This document shows positions 45,318-57,560 of a stretch of DNA of 64,000 bases, piece by piece (the stretch's first letter is position 1; each line of letters starts with the position of its first letter). Origin of the DNA: Antilocapra americana (Eukaryota > Chordata > Mammalia > Artiodactyla > Antilocapridae). The notes below the pieces were generated by a model. That model did not search any database. It was not told the DNA's origin and saw only the letters and a program-made list of their open reading frames with translations. The DNA is taken from the NCBI GenBank assembly GCA_007570785.1, contig ML662442.1, positions 37,335,818 to 37,399,817 on the forward strand. The letters are read 5' to 3'. Position numbers and translations under genes: made by a program.

Positions 45318-45959
45318 TCTTTATGTAAATACTATTTAATGGACACCTTGTTTCCATGAACATCTGCTACTCATAAAGATTACAATTAAAGAACCTTCAG
45401 AAACAGGTGTGTTTCTCAGGCTTCCCAGCTGGCCTCTTGGCTTCCCTCTGACTCTGGGACTCCAGAATTTTCCCAGGAGTGTGTGATTTAGCCATGCTGT
45501 TTGCAGCTGCTTGAGGGCACTCTAGGATGCTGGCAAGGGAGGGGAAAACCAGCTATCCTAGGGCCTTAGACAGTTGGAAATTAACTTGATTAATGTGTCA
45601 AGAGATCAGAGCAAAACGGATTTAATGCCCCTTTCTATAAAAGTTGCGAAGAGTCTCTTTTCCCTTTTTAACTAGTTATTTGATCAGCTGAGCCATTACC
45701 CTCTGCTGTGATGTGCTGACAGCATCTAATAACATCACTATCCCAGCCACCAGAATGGTTTGGAGCCTTGTCCGCAGCCCTCCCATTGCCACCAGACATT
45801 TAGCTTTCAGCTAATTAAGCCACTTAACTAGATTGTTTTCAAGGCTTCTGGGCCAATTGCCATAGCAGTGCCTAAGAAAGAAGGTATTTCTCATCATAAA
45901 GAGGAAGCAAATGCATTCCTTATTCCTCCTTTAACATGTATGTTTTAAATACCTTTTAA
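45318..45959. other. Unique DNA, candidate conserved noncoding element
   Basis: Repeat-free. 45640-45860 has an even composition with CTAATTAAGCCACTTAA and CCAATTGCC motifs. Noncoding. Confidence 0.4.
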
Positions 45960-46430
45960 ACACAGGGCTTGTCTCAGACCTTGAGATATGGTGGTGACAA
46001 GATGGAAAGGGTCCATTGGAGCTAGGAGTCTAGAAAGGAGAGGCAGTTTAGAGAAATAATTGCCAGAAAGAGTGAAGAATACCAGGATGGGGGGGTCCTC
46101 AGGGCACTTAGAGAACATCCTGTGGAGACCTAACCCTGTCTGAAGGGGAGGAATGTATAAGCTAGGACCTGAGGTATTACTCACCAGTTGGGTAGAAGGG
46201 GGGGAGGGCAGGGGAGGAAGATAGGGGTTGAAAGTAACAGAACATGCAAAGCCTTGAAGATGGATGAGAACAGCATATTCAAGTACTATAAAGCATTTGG
46301 CTTGGCTGAGGAGAGAAGATGCCAGGGATTAGATGATGAAGGTTTTGGCTGGTCACGTGAAGGAGTCTGACTTTAGTGGCAGTGAGGGAGCTACTGAGGG
46401 TTTAAGCAGGGCAGCTGACAAGAATAGCTC
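45960..46430 (-). repeat. L2 LINE fragment
   Basis: 'acatgcaaagccttgaagat', 'agcatttggcttggctgagg' and 'ggagctactgagggtttaag' fit the reverse-complemented L2 3' half. Confidence 0.6.
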
Positions 46431-46734
46431 ACTTCTTTGTTCTTTATATACCTTCCTCTAATGCCATTGGAACCCTGTGGTCAACTTTTAGAACATGAAA
46501 TTATACCAGTTTTCAAAGCAATTCTGCCTCAGTCAAAACCAGAAAGCACAGAGCAGTCTCTGGATACAGTGAACCCTGCTCAAGTTATTTAAGCAAGGGA
46601 TTCCCTGAGGAATAAACAAGACAAGCTTGTTCTCAGCCAACACAGCATTTCTCTAAGCCCCATCACAGATGGAATCTTGGCTGACCAGCTGCTCAGAACA
46701 GAGTGGCAAGGCTAAAAGAGAACCCAAAACTTAT

Positions 46735-46860
46735 CTCAGTCCAAACCCCTTATTTTGTAGATGAACAAGCTGAGACCCAGAGGGGTGAAAGGCTTCATCT
46801 GAGGTCTCATGGCCATGCAAAGAAAGATTCAGGGCTGAGGCCTAAGTCTGACTCCCAGAG
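46735..46860 (-). repeat. MIR SINE, diverged
   Basis: 'ccccttattttgtagatgaa', 'aagctgagacccagaggggt' and 'gaggtctcatggccatgc' follow the reverse-complemented MIR order. Confidence 0.65.
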
Positions 46861-47639
46861 TGCCAGCCCCCAATGAACAGAAATTATACCCTCTTGTAGT
46901 ACAAAGGCCTTCAATATGTATATTAGAACTACCATTTGAAGACTTTAGATGGGTCCCCATGTCCTCTCTTACATCCTTGACACCAAAGATGGCCAGAATG
47001 ATGATTCTAAAGGATAGGATATAGTTTAGGGTGGGGTTGCTATGTGGCAAGGCCATCTGCAAAGAAACTCTGCCCTGGCCCAGCCCCGGGTGGAAGTGGG
47101 GATAATAGGTCAGAGGGATGGGGAGGTGATCCAGTGAAGTCTGGATGAAGACACAGAGGAGGGGGGGGCCCATGTCCGCCCTTGTTCTAATGACTGGTGT
47201 CTACTGTGTCTAGCAGAACTGCTGGAATCCTCTTTGTACTCTTCCATGGCTCCGTTTCCAGCACTTTCCACAATGTGGAGGTGTTGGACCTGAACATTAA
47301 ACTATGATTAAAATAATAAGTAAGAACCTCAAATAAGAAGACTGAAAGAGAGTGTGTCTAGATAGATCCTCAGCAGAGCACAGGATGATGGACACTGACT
47401 CGAAAGGTCCATGTTCAAAGACAGAAGCGCAAAGTGAGAAGCTGCAGGGAAAGGAGAAAGAGGAAAGAAGGAACAAAGAGGAAGGTCTGACAGACATCTT
47501 AAGAGCTGACAGACCCAGGAATAGCTAATCATGGTGCTTCCATCCTACCCTAAGAACTAACTATGCATAGCAGAGTGGTCCTTAAGGGGCGAGAGAGAGA
47601 AAACTAGTGCTAGAGCATCACAGCTCTCTGGGAGGATTT
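46861..47639. other. Unique intergenic DNA, nothing recognised
   Basis: A frame at 46829-47173 (minus) overlaps the MIR and has no domain. Confidence 0.45.
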
Positions 47640-47775
47640 TGTTGTTGTTCAGTCACCCAGTCATGTCTGACTCTTTGCAACCCCATGGACTGCAGCATGC
47701 CAGGCCTCCCTGTCCCTCATCATCTCCTGAAGTTTGCTCAAGTTCATGTCCATTGCTTCGGTGATGCCATTCTAG
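47640..47775 (-). mobile_element. BovB LINE 3' tail fragment
   Basis: 'gttgttgttcagtcacccag' to 'cattgcttcggtgatgcca'. Only the last ~135 bp of BovB. Confidence 0.9.
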
Positions 47776-47880
47776 TGTGTGGCAAATAGCCCTCTACACG
47801 CCTGAGTGCAGCACCGGATCAAGGCAGATTGCAGGAGATGATATTCGTAATGATGCCATTAGGTTAACAAAAGATTAGGC

Positions 47881-48045
47881 TAGGGTCAGCAAACTTCTGT
47901 GAAGTGCCAGCCAGATGCTAGTTTACACTGTATGGGCTATACAGTAGCAACTCTACCTTCGTAGTGCAAAAGCAACCACAGACAATATATAAATGAATAA
48001 GCTGCCTGTGTTCCAGTAAAACTTCATTTACAAAAATTAACGTGT
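47881..48045 (+). mobile_element. hAT-Charlie-type non-autonomous element
   Basis: 'tagggtcagcaaacttctgt', 'aagcaaccacagacaatata' and 'ccagtaaaacttcatttaca'. Same family as 14643-14865. Confidence 0.75.
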
Positions 48046-49107
48046 TCGGTTTACTAAAGCAAGAAAATAAGCTATATATTTTTTTCTAGGAGCTATTTGG
48101 TTACTAGAAAGGTAGCCTATTTAAGTTAGGTAAAATCAGTTTTTTAAAAAAGAATTAAGTGGGTCTTTAACCTTGTAGACATCCAAAATGGGGAACAAAA
48201 TTCAGCCAGACCAACAAGGACCAGATGCAAGGAGTCAGGAGATAAACTGCTTCTTCTCTTTCTAGTGCAGCTATATGTCAGCTCCATTCACTGCTTCTCT
48301 CTCTCTCTCTCTCTCAACTGATGCTCTCTGCTTAATATCAGTGCAAAAATTTTGTTGAATGTGGTTGAAACACAGAAGATCTGACTTTAAACTTTCAGTT
48401 CAAGTGTCCACCATCTTCTGAGTGAGTCAGTGTCCCTATCCCAAATTTTTGGTAGAAAGTATCTAGTTGACTCAGCATGGTTAAGGTTTCCATCCTTGTC
48501 TGATTAGCTGTGGCCTGAGGGGACAAGTTCATGTAGTAAAAGCAAGGAGGCCAGAGCAGGAAGCAGGTGTGTGCATTTAGGATAGATGACGGTGGGGTGA
48601 GGACACAATGATTAGCATCACTACTGCATCATTTTGCTTTACAGAAAATTTAGAATGCTCACACTTCTGTGATACTGGGCAATTAATATAGAGATGAAAC
48701 CACTATGGAGAACAATAGATACTGCTTAGTCAAATGTAGCAATTGTTTGACTCATAAATCCTGGGTCAGGTGATCTAGTAATTTTACTCCTGAGTATACA
48801 TAGTTCAAAGAAATTCTCAAACTAATCAATAAGGGGGCAAACTTTGGAGTTCTCACCTGGAGACTATTTGTGCCACTCCTGGGAGACTGGAATGTGGTGG
48901 AAGAGTACTGTGAGATTCAGCAGTGAGTAGCATAATCTGTAGTCTATACAAGGGTAGCTCAAAGGCATGGCTCTCAGAGAATAAGGTAAGGAACACAGGA
49001 GATCTCACACCACACAATACGACTAATGTAAGTTTAAAATACATGCACAGGAAACAGAGAAAGCATACATTCTGCAGGAAAAACTTCCAAACAAAATGGT
49101 GCTCATT
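48046..49107. other. Unique intergenic DNA with a short (CT)n
   Basis: (CT)10 at 48296-48315. No other repeat or gene recognised. Confidence 0.45.
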
Positions 49108-49118
49108 AAACATACATT

Positions 49119-49254
49119 CGGAGAAGGCAGTGGCACCCCACTCCAGTACTCTTGCCTGGAAAATCCCATGGATGGAGGAGCCTGGTAGGCTGCAGTCCAT
49201 GGGGTCGCACAGAGTTGGACACGACTGAAGAGACTTAGCAGCAGCAGCAGCAGC
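49119..49254 (+). mobile_element. Young Bov-A SINE monomer with (AGC)n tail
   Basis: Starts 'cggagaaggcagtggcaccc', ends in five AGC units. AAACATACATT at 49108-49118 and 49255-49265 is the target duplication. Very close to consensus, so recent. Confidence 0.95.
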
Positions 49255-49349
49255 AAACATACATTAGGGACTTCTGACTATGATGGACTAGCTTGGAAGA
49301 AACCAATTCTTCCACCAAGAACAACTGCAAATGTTGAATAAAATACATA

Positions 49350-49742
49350 TTTGAATGTGACTTTATTTAGAAAAAGGATCTTTGAAGACATAATTAAGGA
49401 TTTCAGTAGATGAGATAATCCAAGATTATTTGGGTGAGCCCTAAATCCAATGAAAAAGTCCTTGTAAGAGACAAAAGTGGAGAAGACAGAAGAAAAGAAC
49501 TCGTACAGATGGAGGTTGAGACTGGAGTTATGCAGCTGTAGGCTGAGGGATGCCTGGAGACACTCTTTGTTGCTCCAAGAGGCAAGAAAGGATTCTCCCC
49601 AGAGCCTTCAAAGGGAGTGGCCCTGCCAAAACCTTGGTTTCAGACTTTTGGCTTCCAGAGCTGTGAGAAAATAAGTTTCTGTTGTTTTTAAAACCACCCA
49701 GTTTGTAGTAGTTTGTTATGGCAGCCACAGGAAACTAATACA
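49350..49742 (+). mobile_element. MLT1-type LTR, 5' end missing
   Basis: 'aaaggatctttgaagacata', 'ttctccccagagccttcaaa', 'tcagacttttggcttccaga' and the end 'cacaggaaactaatacag'. Close to MLT1A. Confidence 0.88.
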
Positions 49743-49849
49743 GTACTGTTACCATTTCCCAAACAATGCAAAGACTGTTCATTTTCTCCATCATACAGTT
49801 TTTGCTAATTCATAAATTTCTACTCGTACAATGAAATATTGTGTCTTAC

Positions 49850-50113
49850 ATTTTACTTCTACATACATTTCAAGGTCAACAAGACATTGTGGTTATTATT
49901 TTGTTGATATCTGATATTTTCATTTTAAAAAGTACCTGACTTGCTAGATGTAACATGGCATCTTGCTATTTTATTCACATTTCATGAATATATTTGAACA
50001 GTTCATCTTCCTTTTTGAAATGTACTTCATGTTTTTGTTGAATTTCCTATTGGGTTCATTAGCTTTGCTTGATTGTAAAAATTCTTTAAATGTAAAGGAA
50101 TAACCCTCCTTTG

Positions 50114-50165
<52 letters not shown>

Positions 50166-50380
50166 TAATTTCTCTCTTTCTTTTGTTTATGGCCAGTATG
50201 GCACATACTTTTAATTTCTTATGTACTTTTATGACTTAGTTCATTACTTTCAACTCATAAGTTCTTCCTACTCCAGAGATGTTTGAGATAGGTACTCATA
50301 TTTTCTTCTAATTTTTTAACAGAATAAAATTTAAACTTTAACTCACTGATCTATATTAAGCTAAATTGGAGAAGGTAGAA
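49850..50380 (-). mobile_element. Ancient L1 fragment
   Basis: 'aaattctttaaatgtaaagg', 'tcttttgtttatggccagta' and 'actcatattttcttctaatt' follow the reverse-complemented L1 ORF2 3' half. Carries a (TA)n expansion. Confidence 0.55.
50115..50161 (+). repeat. (TA)23 microsatellite
   Basis: Pure TA run of 47 bases. Probably length-variable. Confidence 0.98.
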
Positions 50381-50426
50381 AACTCTTTTGACTCTTTAGG
50401 CTAAAACTTCACCTAAAGTCTTTAGT

Positions 50427-50622
50427 GGGCTTCCCTGATAGCTCAGTTGGTAAAGAATCTACCTGAAATGCAGGTGACCTCGTTCGATTGAACGATTCCT
50501 GGGTCGGGAAGATCCCCTGGAGAAGGGCTAGGCTATCCACTCCAGTATTCTTGGGCTTCCCTTGTGGCTCAGCTGGTAAAGAATCCACCTTCAATGCAAG
50601 AGACCTAGGTTTGATCCCTGGG
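50427..50622 (+). mobile_element. Dimeric Bov-tA SINE, truncated
   Basis: The first unit ends at 'ccactccagtattctt' (50551) and a second head starts at once ('gggcttcccttgtggctcag'). The second unit breaks off after 'gtttgatccctggga'. The first unit holds a small internal duplication ('ttcgattgaacgattcc'). Confidence 0.9.
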
Positions 50623-51249
50623 ATGCGGCATGAGTTAGTGGTTGAAGGTGGTATTTCACACATAAACAAAACACAGAACAAATCCTGGACTGAATTACAG
50701 GGCCCAGAGAGTTTGGCTGTGGTGTTTACAGCTGATGACAGCTTATCTACCAATCCACTGAATGCTTAGCCAAAGATTGTCCTCCACAACAATGGTGCTG
50801 GAAGATGCCACCAGAATGCTTCCTGGGTAGTATTATCCTATCTTGTGAGCTCTAGTAAAAAGAAGAAAGGCAGTCCAACTCTGAGCTTTGGGAGAATAAA
50901 CAGAGTCCAGGGTCAAAACTGCCTTCTTCCACCACACTGTAGGGCCAGGGTCCTAGAGCGGTGGGACCATTCACTCTGAGACTGGGCTTTGCAATCCAAA
51001 AGAGAGTTTCAGGCTTTGCAAAAACCTCCATCAGTACCCTCCTTGCTGAAAATCCAGCCTGAATCCCCAACCCTAACCACACTCAGAGCTCTAGTCCAGC
51101 TAGAGTTGGCCTGGAGTCCTGGTCCAGCTGCTTTCCTAGGATGTAAGAAGGGGAGAACAAAGGGAAGGGCAGAGAACAAAGAGAGGGGCAGAGAGAGGCT
51201 GACAGAATGCCGAACACATCCCATGACAGGGAAGGAAAACAGGAAACCC
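50623..51249. other. Unique intergenic DNA, nothing recognised
   Basis: 51140-51200 is purine-rich. No repeat or gene recognised. Confidence 0.45.
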
Positions 51250-51330
51250 GGGTAAATTGAGTTCAGATGTCTTCCCCATTTACAAGCTGTGCAATCTTGG
51301 GTAAGCGATCCCTTTTCTCTGAACTGAATC
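51250..51330 (+). repeat. MIR fragment
   Basis: 'tttacaagctgtgcaatctt' and 'gggtaagcgatcccttttc' match the MIR core. Confidence 0.5.
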
Positions 51331-52864
51331 CGAAGACAATATCACTGTCTGAAACCTGAAGGACTTGGGCAACACTGTCTGTAGGGTCCCTACCAGGCCT
51401 GATTGGCACAGATGCTACAGCCAAAACCCCGAGCAGGCCCAGTTGGCTCCCTTGACAACTGGAGAGGAAGCAAATCACAGACGGCCACAGGCTCCAGGAG
51501 TTAAGTGCAATCTGCAAAGCCCAGGCAGATTAGTTTTCATGTGCACACTGCGTGATATAGAAAGTTCTGTTGGTATGGTACCAGCCTGTCCAATGACACC
51601 CATCACACACCGATTAAATTTCTCAGCAACAAAAGATAATGTTATCAACTGTCAGCTGTCTCGGTAATAAAGTGGATATGCATTCATAATGGTGGACATG
51701 TGACTTATCAGTAAGTTATGAAACCTGACTATATAACTGTCTTTACCTTCTGCTATCATTTTTACAAGCATCTTTGTATTTTTACAAAACACAAATTGGC
51801 AAAACACAAATTTAACACACTTCCAGTGCAGGAAAGAATACTATTTCATGTTTATTTACTGTGTGCTCCCATTAATAATAATCATAAAAATATCTAGGAG
51901 CAATTATTCTTTTAACACAAGGTTCACTGGAATAATACAGTTATACCCCTCTACCAGGCACTATAGTCATTATTGAATTTGGTTTCTCTAAGACTTAACC
52001 CAGCACACACAAGAAGGCTTCCAGGACATGGCTCTCACTTGCATACTCAAATGGCCATAAACCCTTTTCCCCCAACACAACACGCTCAGACTGATAAGTA
52101 ACTGTACTCAGAGGATTCTCTTAGTGACTATAGGTCCTTCTCCCCTTTTCCTTCCACATAATATTTTGGGAATGTTGGCTCTCCTTTACACCTCTGGAGT
52201 TTATCCAGACAATGCATTTCTTATAGCTTCATTTCTCTAGAAAATAAGCCAGTTCTGCAGAGCATCCTGGATCACAAACCACTGCTGGGGTGTGTAGTAT
52301 ATCCTTCTAGTGAGTGAACCCTGCTAAATCACAGAAAATAGAGACTCCCAAGTACGTGTGTGTGTGTGTATGTGTGTGTATACAGTTTGACTTTTTGTTT
52401 GGTTTTATGTACAAAAAATTTTGGTTTCAGGGAAGCAGAGATGATATAACCAGCATCACTGTTGCTCTGTTCAGGTATTCCTAAATACAATGATTCTATT
52501 TGAAAATTAAAGATCAATATTTTTTGGCAAATATATAGATTTAAATGTTCATTGGGAAAAAAAGGGCATAATGCTGATTTGAATTGCTGTTTTGGAGAAA
52601 AATCTCCACTATGTATCAAAATATTATATAAATAACATATGTTGTACTCAAATTACTTTCAAAGCAGTAACTAAAGATATTGAAATGGCACCTTTTGAGA
52701 TTTGTAGATTACTGAAAACAGATAACATGTGAAAGCTATTTTATGGGTGCAATAGATAGAAACTTGTAAAGCAGAATGCACTTGAGGCCGTAAAATCTAG
52801 AACTAGGTGAATTCATTATTCATACTGTTGATGAAGTCTGCTTTCATCAACAGTAATAACAATA
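51331..52864. other. Unique intergenic DNA with a (TG)n run
   Basis: (TG)n at 52356-52379. No other repeat recognised across 1.5 kb. Confidence 0.45.
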
Positions 52865-53030
52865 GCAGTTAAGGCATATATGGTGCTACCATGTGTCAGG
52901 TACTATTGAACTTTTTATATGAGCCCATTTAACCCTTACAACGACCCTGGAAGGTAATTACTACTGTGATTCCCTACTGAATAAATACGAATTTTCCCAA
53001 GGTCTGACAGCTAGTTAAAAAGCCAGACAA
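52865..53030 (-). repeat. MIR SINE
   Basis: 'ggtgctaccatgtgtcaggt', 'aacccttacaacgaccctgg' and 'cccaaggtctgacagctag' follow the reverse-complemented MIR order. Confidence 0.85.
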
Positions 53031-53616
53031 CCGCATGATGGAAAATGCTGTTTTCCTCACTCTCTCTCTCCATCTTCTTTTTTCTCTACCCTTACTTTGC
53101 AGGAGCTCTGATCCAATTGGTTCATCTAGTTAAGTGGCGAAGTGCAGACTCCCTTCTTTCTGGCTGGAGTAGAAGGGACAGTACTGCTCCTTGTCTGGAG
53201 GACTGTCCAGTTCCTTCTGGATATCCTCTGAGGCAGCCAGATTCAGGCTAATTGGCCACTGAGTTGGCCTCCCCAGCCTTCTCTCTCTCTCTCTCTTTCT
53301 GATTCTCTTCTCGTATCTGAAAGTTTGGTGTTGGTTTCGTTTTGTTTTGTAACCAATGGTGGCAAGGCCTGAGACCTAGGTTTGTGTATTGAGGGCTTAA
53401 ATTGGGCAAAGAAATCAAGCTTTGAACTGAGGCAGTTTACACTTGGTTTAAGAGAAAAAGATGATCTATGCGACCCAGCCCAGTTTGTAAGGATGCTCTG
53501 CACTTAGGTTATATGCCAAAACCACAGCTCAGTCACAGCTAACTTCTTTCATCTTTCCTTCTCTTCAACAGCTAATAATTTTGATTGGCTGTTGTCACTT
53601 ACTGTTTCTCTAGGGC
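53031..53616. other. Unique intergenic DNA with a (CT)n run
   Basis: (CT)8 at 53281-53296. No gene recognised. Confidence 0.45.
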
Positions 53617-53668
53617 TTTCCTGGTGGGTCAGATGGTAAAGAATCCATCTGCAATTTAGGAGACCTGG
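53617..53668 (+). mobile_element. Bov-tA SINE head fragment
   Basis: 'gggctttcctggtgggtcag' to 'caatttaggagacctggc'. The rest is missing. Confidence 0.85.
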
Positions 53669-54463
53669 CTACACAGTAAGTTTGTGGTAGAATTCAGATA
53701 TTTCTGGATTCTCTGATCACCATCAGTTAGCACTCTGTTCCTCAATTCTTCCCACAAAAATCTCAACAACACAACCAAAACATGAGTTTTGGGATTGTTA
53801 GCCCGTTTATGGAGAAAGGTTTGTGCTAAACCTTCACAATTCTCCGCTCCTGTGTGACCAGGGGCAAAGTCTGACTGAGGTTAGAAAATCAGGCTCCAGT
53901 CTGGAACTGCATTTCCTTCATGCTCACTTCAAGTCTTGACTTTTTTACACTGTGTTCTACCAAATGAACTCAACAGCCCCATAATGTATAAAGTATTATT
54001 CAAGGAAAATAAACTTTGTTTAGTCTTAAATAATTGAAAATTTGGGTCTGAATCTTGTAAATCTCTTCTGTCTACAAGTTGATGTTCAGTTTGGAATGGC
54101 ACAGATGATGTAGTTGCTCTTGAAATCTTGAATTTTTTGAATTAATCCATTTCCGATTTACCTTTCTTTCTGAGTATTCAGGATTATTATCTTTCCCCAT
54201 GCCTTGATAGTTAGGTGGGCTAGGTGATTAGCTATGCACAATGGGCTATGAATGGAAGTGTCATTTATGGGCCAAAACATTTCATTGCTGGTTTGAGTCC
54301 TTCCAGTCCTCCCTTGCCCTAGTGACTATAGCAGTGGCCTCATGTTGTGGAGATAAGAGCCAAAAGATAGGTGGCTGCTTTGCTGCTTATACAACAGTCG
54401 TCTCGGGAAGTTGCCCAGGCAGTGCAGTTAACCTTATGTAAGTGAGAAATCTTTGCTGTGTTT
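53669..54463. other. Unique intergenic DNA, nothing recognised
   Basis: No repeat or gene recognised. Confidence 0.45.
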
Positions 54464-54485
54464 AGAAAGAAAGAAAGAAAGAAAG
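54464..54485 (+). repeat. (GAAA)n microsatellite
   Basis: About five GAAA units at the tail of the adjacent minus-strand SINE, as expected from expansion of its A-rich end. Confidence 0.9.
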
Positions 54486-54678
54486 TGAAGTCGCTCAGTC
54501 GTGTCCAACTCTTTGTGACCCCGTGGAATGTAGCCTACCATCCATGGGATTCTCCAGGCAAGATTACTGGAGTGGGTTGCCACTTGCTTCTCCAAGGGAT
54601 CTTCCTGACCCAGGGATCGAACTCAAATCTCCAGCATTGCAAGCAGATGCTATACCCTCTGAGCCACCAGGGAAGTCA
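54486..54678 (-). mobile_element. Bov-tA SINE
   Basis: 'gaagtcgctcagtcgtgtcc' to 'ccctctgagccaccagggaa'. A short internal deletion after 'tgtagcctacc'. Confidence 0.94.
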
Positions 54679-54824
54679 CTGTGATTTGGGGTGATTGTTG
54701 TTACTGTAGCATAACTTATCCTGATTCATGAATCACGTCATGTTGGAACTTTACATTTTCTTTTCATATGGTATTATTTTTAATTATATTCTATTTTACT
54801 ATGGTTCTTTCTCTGACACATTTA

Positions 54825-55590
54825 TTACTGCTTTATTGAGGTATAATTGATGTATGGGGTTGCAAAGAGTCAGACACGACTGGGCAACTAATTCTGATGT
54901 ATAATAAAATGTACATATTTAAAGCATACAACTTCATGAGTTTTGACATATATATATATATATATATATATCTCAAACCCATGAAATCATCATCACAATT
55001 AAGATAATGAACCTATCTATCACCTCAAATGTTTCCTTGTGCCCCTTTGAGATCTCTGCCTCTTTTGCTTTCCCATTCCTACTCCCCTAACCCAAACCAT
55101 TGGCCTGCTTCCTGTCTATACATTAATAAAAATGGAATCTTACAATATGTGTTCTTTTATTGCCTGGTGTCTTTCACTCAGCATAATCATTTGGCGATTT
55201 ATCCATGTTGTGCATATTAATGGTTCACTCTTTTTCATTTCTAAGTAGCATTCTATTGTACAGATGTACCACAGTTTGTTTATTTTTATTCACTTACCTA
55301 TAATGGACATTTGAGTTGTTTTCAGGTTTTGACTATTGCAAGTAAAATTGCTATAAACGTTTATGTGCAAGTCTTTACATAGACTTATGCTTTAATTTCT
55401 CTTGGATTAATACTTAGGAGTGAAATGACGGGGTCATCTAGGAGGAGTGTGTTTACCTTTTTAAGAAACCACCAAACTTTTTTCCAAAGTGTTCATACTA
55501 TTTTACACTCCCACCATCAATATAAGAACATTCCAATGGTTCTGCATCCTTGCAATACTTGATATGCTCTGACCTTTAATTTTGATTAAA
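54825..55590 (-). mobile_element. Old L1 LINE 3' UTR fragment
   Basis: 'ttgaggtataattgatgta', 'ttcatgagttttgacatata', 'tgtctttcactcagcataat' and 'taggagtgaaatgacggggt' are reverse-complemented L1M 3' UTR in order. Contains (TA)12 at 54948-54971 and a 40-bp insertion. Confidence 0.85.
54855..54894 (+). mobile_element. 40-bp Bov-A/BovB 3'-end micro-insertion
   Basis: 'ggggttgcaaagagtcagac' followed by 'acgactgggcaactaattc' is the common Bov-A/BovB 3' terminus. TGATGTA flanks it at 54848-54854 and 54895-54901, and L1 is continuous without it. Confidence 0.85.
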
Positions 55591-55959
55591 TGATTACCCT
55601 ATCCCAAGTTCACAGCTTTATTCCCAATGCCATCAACTTAGGCTCTTGATACTTCTTGCAGTAGTTGCTTACCTGGCACTCCTCCGTCAGATAAATTGAG
55701 GGTGTCAGATAGGAACTTTGTGAACTTCCTCCCACCATCTATAAACTTAGCTCTATCAGTTCCACTCATTCCCACCTTGACTCCTGTCAGAGCAGAGGAG
55801 TCGTGTCTCCACCTCCTCCTGTCTAAATCCCTCTCTCCCCCTCACACTACATTTTGGACCCCATTCTCCTGTGAAGACTTATTCTGGGAGCTTTCTCTGT
55901 CTGCTAGCTTCCGCCTTTCTAGTTATAGGGTATCAGTCTTATATTCAGTTCTTGCCCAT
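55591..55959. other. Unassigned DNA
   Basis: Pyrimidine-rich. May be the diverged upstream part of the L2 that follows, but I cannot show this. Confidence 0.35.
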
Positions 55960-56230
55960 CTTTAAAAAACAAAACAGAGATTATCTTATGACCTTATCTT
56001 CCTTCAGGCTACCACCCTATTTTTCACCTTCGATTTAAAGTTAAATACTGAAAAAAATTAGAAAATTCCCATTGCCTGCATAACTTACTGCAGTCTAGCT
56101 TTTAACCTGCTTTCCATTTAAGTTCTTCTCACTTAGGTCACTAGTGACCACCTTGTTCCTAAATCTAGCACATTCCAAACTTTCTTTTACTTGAACTCTG
56201 GGCAGCCTTTACATAGCTGATCACTTCCTT

Positions 56231-56363
56231 TCTTTTTTTGGGGGGGGGGGCGTGCCCCTCCTCTGGCTTGTGGGATCTTAGTTCCCCAGCCAGGGATTGA
56301 ACCCCCAGCACTACCATAGTGCAAGCACAGAGTCCTAACCTCTGGACTGCCAGGGAGTTCCTA
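56231..56363 (-). mobile_element. CHR-type SINE with 11-bp target duplication
   Basis: ATCACTTCCTT at 56220-56230 and 56364-56374 flanks it. On the minus strand a tRNA-like head ('ctccctggcagtccagaggt') leads to a short body and a tail with G/C-run and A-run. Inserted in L2. Confidence 0.92.
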
Positions 56364-56540
56364 ATCACTTCCTTCTTAAAACATTTTTCCTTTTGGTTTT
56401 CCCAGGGTATCCCCTCAGTTCTCCTCCTTAGTCTTCTTTTCTCATTTGCTTTCCTTCACTGTACTCCCATATGTTATTGTGTCCCGAGTGTAACTCTGGC
56501 CTTTTCTCAATCCCTCCCATGGCTTTATTCTGATGTCTGA

Positions 56541-56832
56541 CTAGCTCAGTTGGTAAAGAATGCCCCTGCAATGCAGGAGACCTAGTTTTATTCCTGGGTC
56601 AGCAAGATCTACTGAGAAGGGAATGGTTACCCACTCCACTATTCTTGGGCTTCCCTGGTGACTTAGTTGGTAAAGAATCTGCCTGCAATTCAGGAGACCT
56701 GGTTTGATCCCTGGGTTGGCCCCCGAAGAAGGGAATGGCTACCCACTCCAGTATTCTGGCCTGGAGAAATCCATAGACTGTACAGTCCATGGGGTCGAGA
56801 AGAGTCAGACATGACTGAGTGGATTTCACTTT
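56541..56832 (+). mobile_element. Dimeric Bov-tA SINE
   Basis: Two tRNA-like heads ('ctagctcagttggtaaagaa' and 'gggcttccctggtgacttag') are joined at 'cactattctt|gggcttcc' (56648). Ends 'cagacatgactgagtgg' with a TTTCACTTTC tail. Confidence 0.93.
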
Positions 56833-57560
56833 CATTTTCCTGTGGCTTCACTTACACTGTAAGGTCAATGATTACCGAAATTCTGTCTCCATGCCATTCT
56901 TGCCAGCTCCAAAGCCACAGGGCTACCTGCCTCCACTTGGATATTTCCACAAATCCCAACATTTAATATGTAGAAAACTTGATTCACTACCCTCTTTCTC
57001 AAATCTGCCTTTCCTGCTATGTTCCCATCATAGTGTATCTACCCTCTGAGCATCCTTGACTCCATATTGTTGCTTAATTCTTACAGTCACTCACTTAGTC
57101 AGGGACACTCTCTTCTTTGAGACCTCTTGGATCCATCCCCTTCTATGTACCTCCTTTGCCTTTTTAACTGATGTTGACATCACCTCTCACCTGGATTGCT
57201 ATAACTGGTCTCCAAAATAGTCTCTTGGCTGCCAGTCTTTCCCACCTGCAGTCCATTCCCAACACTGCTCTTTGTAATCTGGCTCCTGCCTACCTCTCCA
57301 GACTCATCTCCTATTACTTGCTCTCTAGATTCTAGATCTTAAACACTCCAGCTGTGCTGAATGGCCTGCATTGCTCTGAATGGGTCATACTTCTGTGCTT
57401 CCTGTTGTCCTCTTGGTCTGGAACATTCCCCTTCAATGTCCTTTGCCTTGAAAGTGCTTTTTGTTCTTCCTGACTCAGCTCAGGATTGCCTTTCTAGTGG
57501 ATTTCTGTAGCATTTCCTGGCCTTCCTGTGGGATCCTTCCTCTCTGTCTATGCCTTTATT

